The notes: generated by a model from the letters alone, not told the origin. A stretch of DNA of 64,000 nt from Massospora cicadina (GCA_022478985.1 JAKSZP010009241.1:124001-188000); one strand, 5' to 3'. Shown: positions 1 to 10,720, counted from the stretch's first letter. Made by a program: numbers and translations.

Positions 1-330
1 TTCCAGAAAACAGATGGAGAAATCAATTTGGGACAGAGGATAACTGTCCTTCTTGGTGATGGAGCTGATTAATCAATATTCCATCACCACCCAGTGGCTG
101 CCATCCTTCTTCTAAACCAGAAGAAGAGGAGAGGCCCAAGGGCTACACGATGGTACCAGGAGTCCAGTTTTGAGAAGTTGTTTTAGTTCAACTGTCACCT
201 GGTCCTCTTTAACCTTGCTCTTTTGGTAAGGTCAGAACTGGAAGGGAGGAGCATCCCTAGTTTCTGCATGATGTAGGATTCCGTTTATTCTTCTGAAGTC
301 ATAGGTTGAGGTTGAAAATAGTCCCAATTC
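1..330 (-). pseudogene. Element A reverse transcriptase, N-terminal part
   Basis: The reverse complement reads the classic gypsy start of the fingers domain: KTGLLVPSCSPWASPLLL at about 120-180, then KKDGS and a decayed form of the VDYRKLN motif, then KKDSYPLSQID near the left edge. In intact relatives this region binds primer-template and lies upstream of the YxDD catalytic loop, which here would fall outside the window. At least two in-frame stops interrupt it (after the LV of the LLLV motif, and after VVMEY). The piece follows the dUTPase-like module directly through a linker ending in DAPPFQF-like residues, as in elements B, D and F. Confidence 0.85.
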
Positions 331-720
331 TCATTTTAACAACTCCTGAACCTTATGTTGTTGGTCGTCCAAGAGGTCTTTGCCGATATTAGTATTGATT
401 AGACTAACCAATGGTATAGCTTCCAAGACAAAGTCTCTCAAGTTTCCAAGGCTTTGGAGATTAGCAATAGCTTCCACTGGTAGAAGGCAGAAATAGGCAG
501 CAGGACTGTTTGGACCTACTATTTTGGATTTGTCAGTAAGGTTTGCTAACAGCACTGATATAGATCCAGAAAAAGCTGGATCTAGGATCCCCAGGCAGGT
601 TAGCACCTCTTATGTGGATGTGTTGTCTAGGCCTTGAACTTCCAACAGGTATCCCGTGGGGATGTTAATATGGACCCGGGTGTCAGCAATGACCTGGGAG
701 TTTGGGAATATTGTAGTTGC
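331..720 (-). pseudogene. Element A dUTPase-like module and linker to RT
   Basis: Translating the minus strand from 720 downwards gives a beta-rich segment matching trimeric dUTPases: an IADTRVHINIPTGY stretch like the T-G-x-x-x-x-I-P-x-G strand, then GILDPAFSGSISVLLAN like motif 3 (G-V-I-D-x-x-Y-R-G-E-I-x-V), then NSPAAYFCLLPV like motif 4 (G-x-x-I-A-Q-L). In active enzymes this fold hydrolyses dUTP to dUMP. The tyrosine of motif 3 is replaced by phenylalanine and the arginine by serine, so activity is doubtful even before decay. One stop interrupts the frame near 617. It sits between protease and RT, as in B, D and F. The fold assignment is by motif reading only. Confidence 0.65.
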
Positions 721-1079
721 CTTAGGTAAGTAGATTGGCATTATTGCCCATAAACAGCAGGAGGGGGCAGTAATACTTGGGAGCCCCTAATGTGATATTC
801 AAGCTGATCTATTCAGCATTCACTCTCCAGCAAACAAGCTTGGGCTTTGATCTTAGTCTTATAATCATGAAAGGTCTCAAAGATCAGTGGGACACGATGC
901 CCCAGTAAGGATAGAAAGCTGCTTTAATAATGGAGTACTGCTGAATAATCTCAAAGAAATTTGAGTCCTGAGGAGCAGGTCATAGTTAGGTTTATTTAGA
1001 GAACGGCGGGTGTGTTTACAGCAAGCTTCCCAAACTGTATTTGCAGAGAGGAATAAACCCCTATAATCTGGGTACACTG

Positions 1080-1210
1080 GGGGCCAGCCATGCCATACTC
1101 CATATAATGTGGCATATCAGGAGTGATCTTAATGCACTTTATTAGCTTATAGGATACGACACTCATGGGGGAGTCACTGTTGACTATGGCAAGGACTGGT
1201 ATTTTATGAA
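1080..1210 (-). pseudogene. Element A retropepsin-like protease remnant
   Basis: The reverse complement of about 1141-1200 reads VLAIVNSDSPMSVVSYKLI. This aligns with the active-site strand of retroviral-type aspartyl proteases, whose D-T/S-G triad is followed by a hydrophobic SVIS-type strand. The triad here (1173-1181) is N-S-D, so the catalytic aspartate is lost. The position, between the zinc knuckle and the dUTPase-like module, supports the call. The equivalent triads are NSR in element B, NCE in element F and an intact DTG in element D. Confidence 0.6.
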
Positions 1211-1215
1211 CTTGA

Positions 1216-1520
1216 ACTGCGACCCAGGAACCAGACTTCCAAGCTGGGTTGGCAGTGTGAGGAACATGGGAGATTCATCAGAATAGGAGTAAGCAGTATC
1301 AATCTCTTTATTATCATTGGATACTAAAACTTCTTCTCCAGATGATGTAGCTCCTGGTTTGTTTAAGGTTATGGAGGATTCTTGAGGCTGGGTAGGGATG
1401 TCAGCATGAAGCGCCTCATCCTTCATGATGACAGCCCTTTTCCCGCCTCATTGGCAAGTCGTTTTCAGAAGGTCTTGGCACTGTGTTTGAAACCGTTACA
1501 GTAAGTGCATCAGGGTCAAG
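1216..1520 (-). pseudogene. Element A nucleocapsid zinc knuckle and linker
   Basis: At 1468-1509 the minus strand reads C-T-Y-C-N-G-F-K-H followed by S-A-K-T-F, which is the C-X2-C-X4-H-X4-C retroviral knuckle with the last cysteine changed to phenylalanine (TTC for TGC). Basic residues follow, after a stop. Such knuckles bind the genomic RNA in Gag. The open stretch from 1426 to 1184 (80 codons, starting MKDEALHAD) lies between the knuckle and protease in a different frame and looks like an acidic linker. Placement immediately upstream of the protease is as expected. Confidence 0.55.
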
Positions 1521-1970
1521 GATTTTCTGGTTTTTTTCCACATGGACTCTAGGACGGTTAGAGGGGCCAGTGAAGATAGCCATAGGGTGTAAAGTCGATG
1601 TAGGGATATCGTTATGGGCTCCTTTGATCTCTCGGATTCAGTAAACCCATTCTTCTGTCCAAACATATGCATTTTGACCTCAGGTAGGATCCCAACGCCG
1701 AAATGGCAACAGTAATAGCATCATACAGCGTGATAAGATTTGTAGTGACCAAGGGTTGTGCTTGGGCATAAAAGTGGCTGGCAAACATTCATGGGGCTTT
1801 CTCCTTTATTCAGTTAGATACCCATGGAAGCCTGTTTTTGGTTGGCCAAGGGTTGATTGCTGCCGAAATCTTGAATTTGGGCTGTATGGACCTGTTCCCA
1901 AGTTGTGCACTACTTCAAATGGGGGGTCATATCTCCTGGGCAGTGCTATCTAGGCAGGAGTGGATATGCT

Positions 1971-3760
1971 TTACCTTCTGCCAAACAGTGGCCTCCTCCA
2001 TGGATCTCTCATATGCGTATAGGAAGGAGGCAATGCTCTCCTGGCTGGGAATAACCTTTCTTTAAAACTAGATTTAAAGTTATTAAAAAGCGGAGTGGAA
2101 AGGGTGTTAACACCAGGGAAGGGCGCTGGCTCCGAGATCTCAGTTTCTGCATAGTTGCGAGGACCTTGCTGGTCTAGCCATCGTTGTAGGCCCTCAAGGT
2201 CTTCACGGATATCATCCCAATTTTGGTTGAGGGAGGAAATGGAAGCCTTAATTGAGAGTTGCTCCTTATTATATTGAATGCCAGCGCCCTGAAGGTGAAG
2301 CTGGCCCTTGAGGGTGGTCAAAATGGGTTTCAAACCCTCGACAAGTTTGCTCCAGCTGAGAGATGAAAGCATAGGTAAGTTTGGCAAAAAAAACTTATGT
2401 TGACCATTTCATCTGACAGGGCGTCAATGGAGACCCTAGGGTCAAGAGGGACTCCATCCACTCAGAGTTTGCATCCCTGAGCTACATTCTGAATTTGATC
2501 ACATAAGGCAGCCAAGGCTGTCATCACATCCTTCTGCCATGGGTCCTCAGGGCCTGAGGCGGTGGGAGCTGAGGGACCTGGGGGCCTGAGGGGTCTACGG
2601 GGACCCTCTGGTTTTTTGGTCCCTCACGTCTTTCAGGGCCTTCAGGACCCCTAGGACCTTCAGGACCTTTACTCCAAAATGGGTAGTCATGGGAGGCCAG
2701 CTCCTGATAGTGTTGTTTTAGGGTTCCTACCAGATCCTCGTCTTGAAGGAGGCGTTGATTCCAAGTTACTTCGAGGAGTTGGACGTTTTGACGCATCTTC
2801 AAGATAGCCAGAGATCCCACTATCTAACACCACAATTTGATCTCAGAATTCATTGATCAGTCATCAGTTATCAACAATGTCCTCATGGTTGTTGTGAACA
2901 AAGGAGAAGGCTACATTATAAAAATCAACAATCTGGATGTGTAGAGCCTTGGTGAGCCCCAGCTGTTGGGAGACCTCCCGATGGTGCAACCCAACCAGTT
3001 GGAGTAGATGATGGATAGCGGGGTGAACAAAGTTACGGAGGTAGCGTTTAAGACCTAAGGTGTGTTCTGCTGGCAGCTGGGCTGAGTCATAGAGGTTCTG
3101 CATGGTAGAGGGAACTGAAGAGGCGCAGAATTGGCTGGAATGGCACCCATGGAGTAGATGCCATTTATTAGTTGTTGGTAACCTAGTTAAGGTTCTCATA
3201 CTGAAGTTGTTACTGACTTTTATCAGTAGATGGCAGGGTTAACTGAAAGGTGGCCCAGAATTCTAATGTATCAGGTTGAGAGGCCAGCATTTCATTCCAT
3301 GAGGTACTAACCCATTGGGCAACGCTTCTCAACTGACCAGCGGCGTGGTCTTCAGGGCTACTAGTATTTCCCCATCATGATAGACATCTTCACTTGGACA
3401 GCTCGGAGTTCCCTATAGTTAGCACCAAGTTTGTCAGCGCTACAGTTCTCTAGACTGTCACCGAGATCCAAAGGTGGCTCAAAGCTGTAAGTTCGCAGAA
3501 AAAGGTCGAGAAGGAAGCGGAAAGTTAGTGAAGATATTGAATATCTTATTAAGTTTAGAATGATTTGAAATTTATAGGGTGAGTGGGGACACAGTGCCTC
3601 AAGGATTGTCGCAATCCCATCCATTCAGGATCTTTCCTGATCTTCCATATTGGCTGCCTCATGGGCATCCTCAATGGATTTCGCCGCCCACCTGACTGAA
3701 TTGGTGGAAACGCCACCCCACGCGACTCAGTAATTGGGGAGGAGGATCCTGAAGTCAAAT
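1971..3760 (-). pseudogene. Element A Gag-like region
   Basis: Several minus-strand frames are open in succession (3758-3555, 3624-3361, 3199-2864, 2820-2524, 2387-1971). They include a helical segment with KLVEGLKPILTTLKGQLH and a long polar stretch with DIREDLEGLQRWLDQQ, as well as a glycine-proline rich tract near 2560-2680. No Gag domain is recognisable by eye, but the region lies just upstream of the zinc knuckle where Gag must be. The frames change several times, so this is a broken Gag. It could instead be partly older unrelated sequence, especially beyond 3200. Confidence 0.4.
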
Positions 3761-3874
3761 TCCTTTGGATAGGTTCAGGAACTGATTTTGTACAGCTTGA
3801 TCCAGAAGTGGGGAATTCAATTCATTTGTTACCTCAAATCCTGACAAGTATATCTTGGCTCACCATGGTTGCCC

Positions 3875-4533
3875 CAAGTTTTGCTCCATGATAGTGGAAA
3901 AAACTTCACCTCCCAAAGGTAAAAATCCTCATTACCTCCATGGGCACTCAACAGCTCTTTTCTGCCCCCTACAACCCCTCAAAAAATGGTACCATGGAAA
4001 GAGCCAATGTGACCCTGGTTTCTATATTACATAAAATGGCCACTTCAGACCCCCTTCACTGGGATCAGTACTCACCAAGTGCCTCATGGCCTACCATATT
4101 AGATATCATAGAATACTTAAGATGTCTCTTTTTGTGTGTTGTATGGAGGGAACCTAGGTTTGATAGCATTATTGGCCAAATACTTTTTCACTATTATGAC
4201 TGACCCTGATCAAGCCATGAAGACATTTGGCCCAGCTCATCATTCAGTTACAATTTAGATGATATGCTTAGTTTGAAAAAAACTATCACAAAAGAGGGTT
4301 AAGCCACTAACAAGTTCGGCTTCTTCTTCTTTCCTTCCAATTATCTTGATTTGGTTCTTTACTACCAAAATTATATCACCCTTAGAAGGAGTAAAATCAG
4401 GTCTAATTTGGGAAGGACCTTTTGTAGTCACTTACAAGCGGTGAGAGGAGTACTACATCAAATCCCTTACTACTGGAGTCACTTTTAACTAATCTATGGC
4501 CGTTTCTTAAGGACTTATTCTCTCCCTACCGCT
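3875..4533 (+). pseudogene. Element C integrase, second half with GPY/F module
   Basis: From 3875 the plus strand reads LLHDSGKNFTSQ, the second catalytic Asp region of the D,D(35)E integrase core (usually SDNGTNFTS). From 3940 it reads SAPYNPSKNGTMERANVTL, which carries the catalytic glutamate of the core (NGxxER). Further down, 4390-4460 reads GLIWEGPFVVTYK, the GPY/F module that ends many gypsy integrases. Stops lie after the DNA-binding part and in the tail. Everything upstream (first Asp, zinc finger, RT) is missing, so this is only the 3' end of an element. It differs in sequence from the integrases of B, D, E and G. Confidence 0.75.
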
Positions 4534-4536
4534 CTT

Positions 4537-4710
4537 GAAGGGGGTGATGTCAGACAATTAAAATTCTTATACTGCAAAATAAAGTTTTGGGATTTGATTT
4601 AGGTTACATTGGCCAAAACGTCTGGCAAATTCTTGATGGAACTATGCAAAGCATGGTATATTCTCTCCCCCACTATTCAGCTGAATTGCTCTATAGTTGG
4701 TAGCAGAGTT
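4537..4710 (+). repeat. Element C polypurine tract and candidate short LTR with PBS-like end
   Basis: GAAGGGGGTGA at 4537-4547 directly follows the integrase reading frame and is a good plus-strand priming polypurine tract. It is followed by TGTCAGACAATT at 4548, a typical LTR start. About 150 bases later TGGTAGCAGAGTT (4698-4710) resembles an initiator-Met tRNA primer-binding site, which would make 4548-4697 a very short LTR shared with a following element. No second copy of this LTR was found in the window, so the extent is tentative. Confidence 0.4.
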
Positions 4711-6062
4711 AAGCCAAACCTGCATCAAAATCTGGGGATTGGTTCCAAGGGTCCTCTCCATTCCCCTTCTACCGTAATTCAACCACCTACGCCACAACCA
4801 CCCCCTTTTATAGCCTAGGGGGGGTCTCAACATGTGTATTAATTTCCCATCTGGTAATTAGCTTAAATATATAAAAACGTTGCCATACGGATATGTACCA
4901 CCTACAACTTCTATTCCATTAGCCGTGCCATCTAAGTGATGTGAGTCTCAAGACCTTTAATAGGCCAAAAACCTAATATTATCTAATTTGGACATTTCTA
5001 AGCTAATTTAAAAATTCAAGCCCTAACTTAATCTGAGATTAATAAGGTTAAAACTAAGCATAAATTATTGAAGAGGGTTTGCTTCTTGCCCCTTCAGTGA
5101 TCAATAATAAAAACTTCTAAAAAAATATATCGTTTATTATTATTGAAGTATTATAATTCTAATTCCAGATAGTTTATAGCCCCAATAATATCTATCCTGC
5201 TGTTGAGAACTAACTTTCTCCTGAAAATAATTGCTAAAATTTAGGTGAAAAATGCACTTGCAAGCATAACCAAAAGCCTTAAATCCATCAGAATCAGCTT
5301 TATGACAAGATTTTGGTACTTCAAAACTTGCATGGAGCTTTCAAGTTTAAAAAATGGATGGTATAATCCTTCTTCATGTTTGTAGAGGGTTACCAAAAAA
5401 CTGGGAGAGTCTGGAAGTGAATACTACTTTTGCTAGGATGGGGGATATAATCCAACTGTACTAAAATTTTTCAGGTCTTCCAAAGACCCAGTGTAAGGAT
5501 TTTTTATGGCAAATTTTTATATAATTACTTTTGAAGCTCCTTAATTAATGATTATCATATATTAAACTATATGATAGCAACAACCAAACAATTTTTTACT
5601 AAAAAGAAATAAGCCCTGTTCACTTGCTGGTAAGAATATATAGAAGAGATTAGGGATTAAACTCTGGGAAAATCGCCAGGAGTTTCAAAGCCAAGATCTA
5701 TACTGATTCCTTTTTTGATTTTCTATGGCATCAGTTACATTTATAAAAATAGTAGCTGACAATTGTTATAATCAAGTTTGTACCTTGCATCTTGAGGATT
5801 TAATTTTTAGCTATAATTATCCCATTCAATTTTAATAGAAAATTCTTTAAGTTGAGTTAAGATCACACCATCTGAGTTATTTAACATTTATTTTACAATG
5901 ATCCCAAACAACATTATTATTAAAATTTTGAATTTGGTGGTATTCCAACAAGAGCGCTATATAATCTTGTAAGGGGATGCGCATTGTGTGTATAGTGACA
6001 TCCTTGTGTTCTCTGAGACCTGGTAAGTGCATTCCAAGGGCGGCAAAAGGGTTTTCAAGGTG
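4711..6062. other. AT-rich stretch with no recognised gene
   Basis: The only noteworthy open frame is a 71-codon minus-strand one at 5877-6092, which I do not recognise. Because the reverse transcriptase end of element E starts at about 6063 on the plus strand, this stretch probably contains decayed upstream parts of E (Gag to RT), but I could not read any motif in it. It is too short for a full Gag-protease-RT, implying deletion. Confidence 0.5.
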
Positions 6063-6215
6063 ATCATCAAAGCGTAACCTGAAGAGAATCACTTTAAATG
6101 TGAGTTCTTCAAGGACTCCATCTCATTATCAGCCAACCTCATCTTCAAGAAAGGGATTGCTATCTGCTCTGAAAAATTGTTGGCTATTAATTGATGGGAT
6201 TATCCTGTGGACAAA
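6063..6215 (+). pseudogene. Element E reverse transcriptase, C-terminal end
   Basis: The plus frame reads ENHFKCEFFKDSISL, then a hydrophobic segment, then KKGIAICSEKLLAIN. This matches the thumb region of gypsy reverse transcriptases, where L-x-K-C-E-F-x-x-x-x-V-x-F-L-G-H is followed by V-S-x-x-G-I-x-x-D-P-x-K. The catalytic YxDD loop should lie about 50 residues upstream but is not readable. A stop follows AIN. The fragment precedes RNase H at the expected distance only if some sequence between them has been altered. Confidence 0.65.
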
Positions 6216-6469
6216 ACTGGCTCTTATTTTTTCTTGGTATTTTCAATTTCTTCTTTCATTTCACCAGGAATTTCCATTTGTCAGCCACACACTTAACCCA
6301 ACTTAAAAGCTAGGTTTCCTTCACCTGGGGGGTAAGAGGAGGCAGCCTCCTGAGCCGTTAAGGAAGGCTGATTATGTTGCCTGTTCTGGTCCACCATTGC
6401 CTTGACAATTTCTTCATTGTTGAAATGGAAGCCTCCTAATTCGCTTTGGGCTGTTCTTTTACATAAGGG

Positions 6470-6815
6470 TGAGGATAATTTTAATACATCATTTGTGCTT
6501 TTTCAGTCACAAGATGCTCTCAGTCAAGAACACCTACCTGGTGTACAATAAGGAAACTCCTCACCAGTTTGCTTTGCTGAACAAATGTCAGCATCAACTG
6601 CATAAGTCTTCCATCCATTCATTAAAATAACAGATCATTGCGCCCTAGAATCCATAAGGTCACACAGAAAATGAACTAGAGACTAGCTCACTGGCACCAG
6701 GAATTAATCCAGTATTTATTCAATAGAAAGTATAAGCCTGGACTTCAGACCTTGATTCTGACCTCCTCAGCTACATCCCTCGCTCAGCTATCTCTCAAAC
6801 AAAGTTAAATGAGTT
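6470..6815 (+). pseudogene. Element E RNase H remnant
   Basis: Three matching blocks occur in adjacent frames: VYNKETPHQFALLNKCQH (the Y-D-K-E-L-L-A-I-V block), FIKITDHCALES (the I-x-T-D-H-x-x-L block with its catalytic Asp retained) and LAHWHQELIQYLFNRKYKPG (the R-W-x-x-x-L-x-x-Y-D-F-x-I-x-Y-x-P-G block). In living elements this domain degrades the RNA of the RNA/DNA hybrid. The frame changes between blocks show decay. The order and spacing agree with chromovirus pol. Confidence 0.75.
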
Positions 6816-6974
6816 CAATATTACGGCCATGATACCCCTAATCTTTTTTCCATCATTAAGGTGAGCCTCACTAAGCTCATGTAGATGATTTTCAATGCCT
6901 AAGATTGCATCACATTGGGGAAGGAAATGAAGTATTCCATCCAAATGATTTAACCTTCAATGCGCATAAAAGCC

Positions 6975-7081
6975 TCTAGTCATGAAAGTACCACCACTGC
7001 ACCATGAGAAGACCTGTTACATGTCACATTGATGCAAGAGGAAAAATTCAGGCCTACCATGACCACCCTCTATTCAGACAC
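6975..7081 (+). pseudogene. Element E integrase zinc finger, left part
   Basis: The frame PVTCHIDARGKIQAYHDHP ends at the left boundary of element B with the residues LFRH. This is the start of the H-H-C-C zinc finger of a chromovirus integrase, in which H-D-x-P-x-x-G-H-x-G holds the two histidines. The following P-G-V-N-N-T-V lies 9.5 kb away at 16582, directly after element B. Joining across B with one GACAC copy restores the H-P-G motif in frame, which shows that B inserted here. Confidence 0.75.
7077..7081. repeat. Left target-site duplication of element B (GACAC)
   Basis: GACAC at 7077-7081 is repeated at 16577-16581 immediately outside the two LTRs. Five bases is the usual duplication length for Ty3/gypsy integrases. 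Confidence 0.85.
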
Positions 7082-8201
7082 TATTGGGATTTTTCCCATA
7101 TTTCCAGCCTGCTAGATTACCTGGTGTTACTAGCAGAAAATTCCCTAAGGCGAAGTGAATCATAAATTGGCTGGCCAGAGTTTTGTAGAAACTACGTTTG
7201 GGGGATTTTAGGATATTCGCCTGGTTGTATCTGTCAGGGATTGATCCAGATGAAAGCTTAAGATCTCATCTGGTGGAATTGCTGATGAAATAGGGGCATC
7301 TGATAGTGATTAACTATCAGGTGTACTAATTGGGATTGGTTGGGTTTCATCACTGACTGATTGAGAATGAATAGTAAGTTGCAAGGTGAGTGATGCTGCC
7401 TGCAACTAGCAAATTGAAAGGTTGGTGAGTGACCTGCCATAATGGGTAATAAGTCCCTTTGCCTAAGAAGGTTACTAGCCAAATATGGTTGGTTCACTTG
7501 AATCAAGAGGGAAATGTTAGGGACACATTTTTGACTCTTTCTGTTTGAGATCTTGAGGATGTCCAACAACCAAATCCTATCCAGGATGGGGATGACCATA
7601 GCTGCTGAGATGAGGATGGGCGATTCAATGACAATGGCTGCCATTTCATTGAAGAGGTGTCAACTGAGGGTTAGATAGATGAATTCCCCAATAAATAGTT
7701 CCCTAGGTTTTACTATAATAAATACATTATCTACAAAAACAGTATTTACACTATCAATTCAGTGTATAGTTAGACTATCAGCTTTTATTGTGTTATTCTA
7801 TCTCAAGGATATTATTGCAGAGGGAAATAATTGGAAGACTCTCAGGAAAAGAGTAAAGATCCGAGTGGGGGTCTAGAGAAGAAGAAACCACAATTAGGGA
7901 TAGCTGCCAACTGTGCGTTGGGCCAAGAGAGATTGTCACTGGGGTATCTTAGCAAAGAACTGGTGGACAAAAGTATAGGGAACGAATCCCTAGGAGTACA
8001 ACTTCACAAGTATTTAATCAGGAATACTGGCCAAGCGTTGGGCCGTAATATAATTCATATTCAACTAAGGATAATAGTATTCATACTATTATTGATAAAT
8101 ACATTATATACAACGTGATACAGTGCACGAGGGAACTGAACCTGTGCAGTGAAAATGTTCCTGGGTTGCTTTCTGATACCAACCAAAGAGTAATTTTTAC
8201 A
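7082..8201 (+). repeat. Element B 5' LTR
   Basis: The sequence from TATTGGGATTTTTCCC to TTTTTACA matches 15450-16576 along its length. Shared blocks include CTAAGGCGAAGTGAAT, ACTATCAATTCAGTGTATAG and GAACGAATCCCTAGGAGTAC. The canonical TG start has mutated to TA in this copy. The end is fixed by the 5-bp duplication in the other LTR and by the primer-binding site three bases downstream. Open frames inside (for example 7831-8118) have no support as genes. Confidence 0.9.
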
Positions 8202-8204
8202 AGT

Positions 8205-8220
8205 TGGTGCTCACTACAGG
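8205..8220 (+). promoter_or_regulatory. Element B primer-binding site
   Basis: TGGTGCTCACTACAGG lies three bases after the 5' LTR. It starts with TGG, complementary to the CCA end of a tRNA, and is identical over 16 bases to the site at 45389-45404 in element D. The tRNA it would pair with must end in GTGAGCACCA; I cannot name it. Confidence 0.75.
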
Positions 8221-8247
8221 GTAATTGAGTGAAGAATCTATAATAAT

Positions 8248-9450
8248 GTCATATAAAGAAGAGCTATGCAAACTGTGGACTGAGATAGCCACTGTAAACC
8301 AGAATGCCTTAAACTCAGCGGACCATCAGGAGTTCATGGCCTTGGAAGAACGAGTCGCCAAGGTGGAGAAAGGAGTAGAGGATGTAGCCAGCTTCAGGAA
8401 CGAGTTACTCAGTAAAGTAAACATGTTGAAGAAGAAAGAAGGGGACCTTGTTCGCTAAGTTCTATACCTGAAAATGGAGCAAGAAATGGATCGCCTTTTG
8501 TTTAAGAAATTTTGGTGCAGATATCAAAAGATTAATCAAACAAGTGGAGGAACTTAAAGCTCACAGATGTGTTGTGAGCCCAATATGGCAATCGATGCCA
8601 AAGAAAGAAGTCCTCACAAGATACTTGTGAAGATGAATACCCAAAGAACATGCCACCCATTTTTAATGTCATTTCAGAGATTATGCCTGAAGTCACTCCA
8701 CAAATTAGCTGAGTAGCAGAACCAAGATAATAAGCCAGAAATAACTTGGAGGAATTTAAGGCAATGCCAAAATTGCCAACGTTCCATTGGGATAACGCCC
8801 CAGCGTTTTTCCAACTGTTTGACATGACCATAAATGGCTACGGAGATCGTCAAAAGGCGTTGATGGTCATTAATTGCTTAGTCACCAACATTCAAAACTT
8901 AGTGTTAATCACCTGGAGGGGGACAGCTGGTCGTATGCTGAGGCATAGGCGGCCATCATAAAAGAGTTTGGGAGTCTGACATGAATGTTGAAATGCAAGC
9001 AATAATTTATGGGAATCCAGATCCATAAAGATGAGTCTCTTGCTAGCTTCACAGATCAGTTTTACCAGGAATCACAGATCCTGGCCGGAGCAAAAGTATT
9101 AGACAAATTTGATGCTAGAATCACTTTGCAAGTGGCTCTTTGGCCCTATCACGATTTGCATTGTATGATGTCTTCTGTGTTTGCAATGGAAATAACTACC
9201 TCAAAAATGGTAGATAACTTGAAGATTTTGGGAGAGACATTTGATGCCCCAAATAAAAGCTTCAAGTCCAATCTGTTATGAAATCTGAATCCCACGAAGG
9301 GAAACAAAGGAGCAAAGGAGGCTACCAATTGAACCATGCCAGGAAATAAGCCCAAAGAATTCAGATGGTTAAACAATAAGGAGAAGGTCTGCTATCAGTG
9401 TGGCGGGAAAGGACATTTAGCCGTACATTGTAAAAAGCTGAAGGATTAGA
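8248..9450 (+). pseudogene. Element B Gag with intact CCHC zinc knuckle
   Basis: The first ATG after the primer-binding site is at 8248 (MSYKEELCKLW), opening a polar, probably coiled-coil N-terminus (ALEERVAKVEKGVEDV) that stops at 8458. A second block from 8746 (KLPTFHWDNAPAFFQLFD, INGYGDRQKALMVINCL) resembles the start of a gypsy capsid, and a third at 9009-9281 (DESLASFTDQFYQESQIL) matches the capsid helix with the L-x-x-F-x-x-x-F pattern. At 9390-9431 CYQCGGKGHLAVHC is a perfect C-X2-C-X4-H-X4-C knuckle. Stops at 8456 and 8962 and frame changes break the gene into at least four parts. Confidence 0.8.
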
Positions 9451-9929
9451 TTAACGTGGTCCATGCCAAGGAGACAGCAGCCACTAAGGATTCAGGAAAA
9501 GGGCCCAAGGCCTAGACAAGGAAAAGTCTAGAGCTGCGGAGAAACCTGTTCCTCCCAACATATAATGAATGAAGAAATTGATATAGTGATCTGTTTTTAG
9601 ATGATTAGCAGGATCAGCTGTATCAAGTGGTCAATATGGATGTGAATGCCGTGACCAGAGCGGGGGCAAAGAGAATTAACACTGAGATATTCCAGGAAGT
9701 TGCCTGGCAATATGCCTGACAACTGTAAGACAAGATCCAAACCGCTGAGAATCCTGAAGAGTTATCTGACATCCATTTATATGAAATTAATCTGTCTATC
9801 CCCCTCAGCATGATTATGGAATTGTTTCCTGATTTCCGACGCAACAATTCACACCCTAGATTTGGCTAATAATGCCATCATTCACTCAGTAAACACTAAA
9901 TTACAATACTCCAAGTGTACATAATTAGA

Positions 9930-10250
9930 CATACAAGTGAATTGAGCGAGGGTGAGGGCAATTGTCAACAGCAGAGTGCCCATCAAAATTATCTTGACCA
10001 AGCTGATAAAGAGGATGAAGATATCACCAGACTTGGAACACAAAAAATAATATGGTACAGCTGGGCCAAACACTGCCATTTCCTGTGGAGAGAATATAGT
10101 GCGCTGCCACTATGATTTGGGTCATTGGTGGTATCTGCGCCAGCCATTCTTTGGCAAATCAAAACTATGATATTCTGATTGGAACGGAGTTTCTACGGAA
10201 GTATGGAGTAAATATAACTTTGAGGATAATACGATGACCATCTTGGGTCA
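9930..10250 (+). pseudogene. Element B protease remnant
   Basis: From 9958 the frame reads AIVNSRVPIKIILTKL, the active-site strand of a retropepsin-like protease, with the D-S-G triad replaced by N-S-R (9967-9975). Downstream, YGTAGPNTA-like and YDILIGTEFLRKYGV-like segments match the body and the C-terminal D-x-L-L-G strand. The Asp loss makes it inactive. It is followed directly by the dUTPase-like module. Confidence 0.7.
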
Positions 10251-10354
10251 GACGTTACCATCGGTATATCAGAAGGATGGTGAAGCTCCATTGAATCAGA
10301 GAAACAACTTCTTTAATCTGTTATACAATGATGGCATTGTCCCAATTTGATACC

Positions 10355-10720
10355 AATTAGTTGGTAGGAAGCGACGCGAAATGCCAGCAGAAATCCTAAA
10401 GAACCAGGGAATTCCATTGAGGATCAAGAATGAGACCATACCTCCAGGATCCCGGATGATAGTTGACACAGGGTTGACATTAGAGATTCCTGAGCAGTTG
10501 TATGGGGAGGTCAGAAGCCCCTGGAAAAAGTTCAGAGTGGAGCCTTGGGTGGCTCCTGGGATAATAATGCCAGGCCATGGAGAAATTTAAGTTCTTCTTG
10601 TGAATTTGAGTGAAAACTGATGAAAACTAAGAGGAATCAGATCATCACATTTATTCATATGATCCCAACAGCTGAATTGAAAAGATTCCACAAATTTGGG
10701 TCTCTTGATGAAATAGGATA
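10355..10720 (+). pseudogene. Element B dUTPase-like module
   Basis: The frame starting at 10381 reads IPPGSRMIVDTGLTLEIPEQ, LYGEVRSPW and then APGIIMPGHGEI. After a stop, it continues VLLVNL and a segment readable as NQIITFIHMIPTAEL. This follows the trimeric dUTPase pattern: IPPxxxxLVxTGxxxxIPxGxYGxI, GVIDxxYRGEIxVxLxN, then GxRIAQLI. The position between protease and RT is the same as in A, D and F. The motif-3 Tyr and Arg are G and H here, so nucleotide hydrolysis is uncertain; a structural or tRNA-binding role is possible. One stop at 10588 interrupts the module. Confidence 0.7.

Larger units (their letters stand above)
1..3760 (-). mobile_element. Element A: degenerate Ty3/gypsy retrotransposon, truncated by window edge
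   Basis: Reading leftwards, the minus strand shows a Gag-like region, a decayed CCHC knuckle, a retropepsin remnant, a dUTPase-like module and the start of a reverse transcriptase that leaves the window at base 1. That order is typical of Metaviridae pol with an added dUTPase. All parts contain stops or frame changes, so the copy is dead. No LTR was found on its right side; the right limit is set where minus-strand Gag-like frames give way to plus-strand integrase of element C. Family assignment is firm from the reverse transcriptase motifs; the right boundary is an estimate. Confidence 0.75.

Noticed and set aside
1756..2065. Plus-strand open frames at 1756-2065
   Set aside because: They overlap the minus-strand Gag-like region of element A and show no domain; likely chance.
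5877..6092. Minus-strand frame with FDDHL that might be an RT catalytic loop
   Set aside because: The plus strand directly beside it carries a clear RT thumb of element E; no other RT block lies on the minus strand here.
8225..8247. TTG at 8225 as Gag start of element B
   Set aside because: An ATG in the same frame at 8248 is the first standard start after the primer-binding site.
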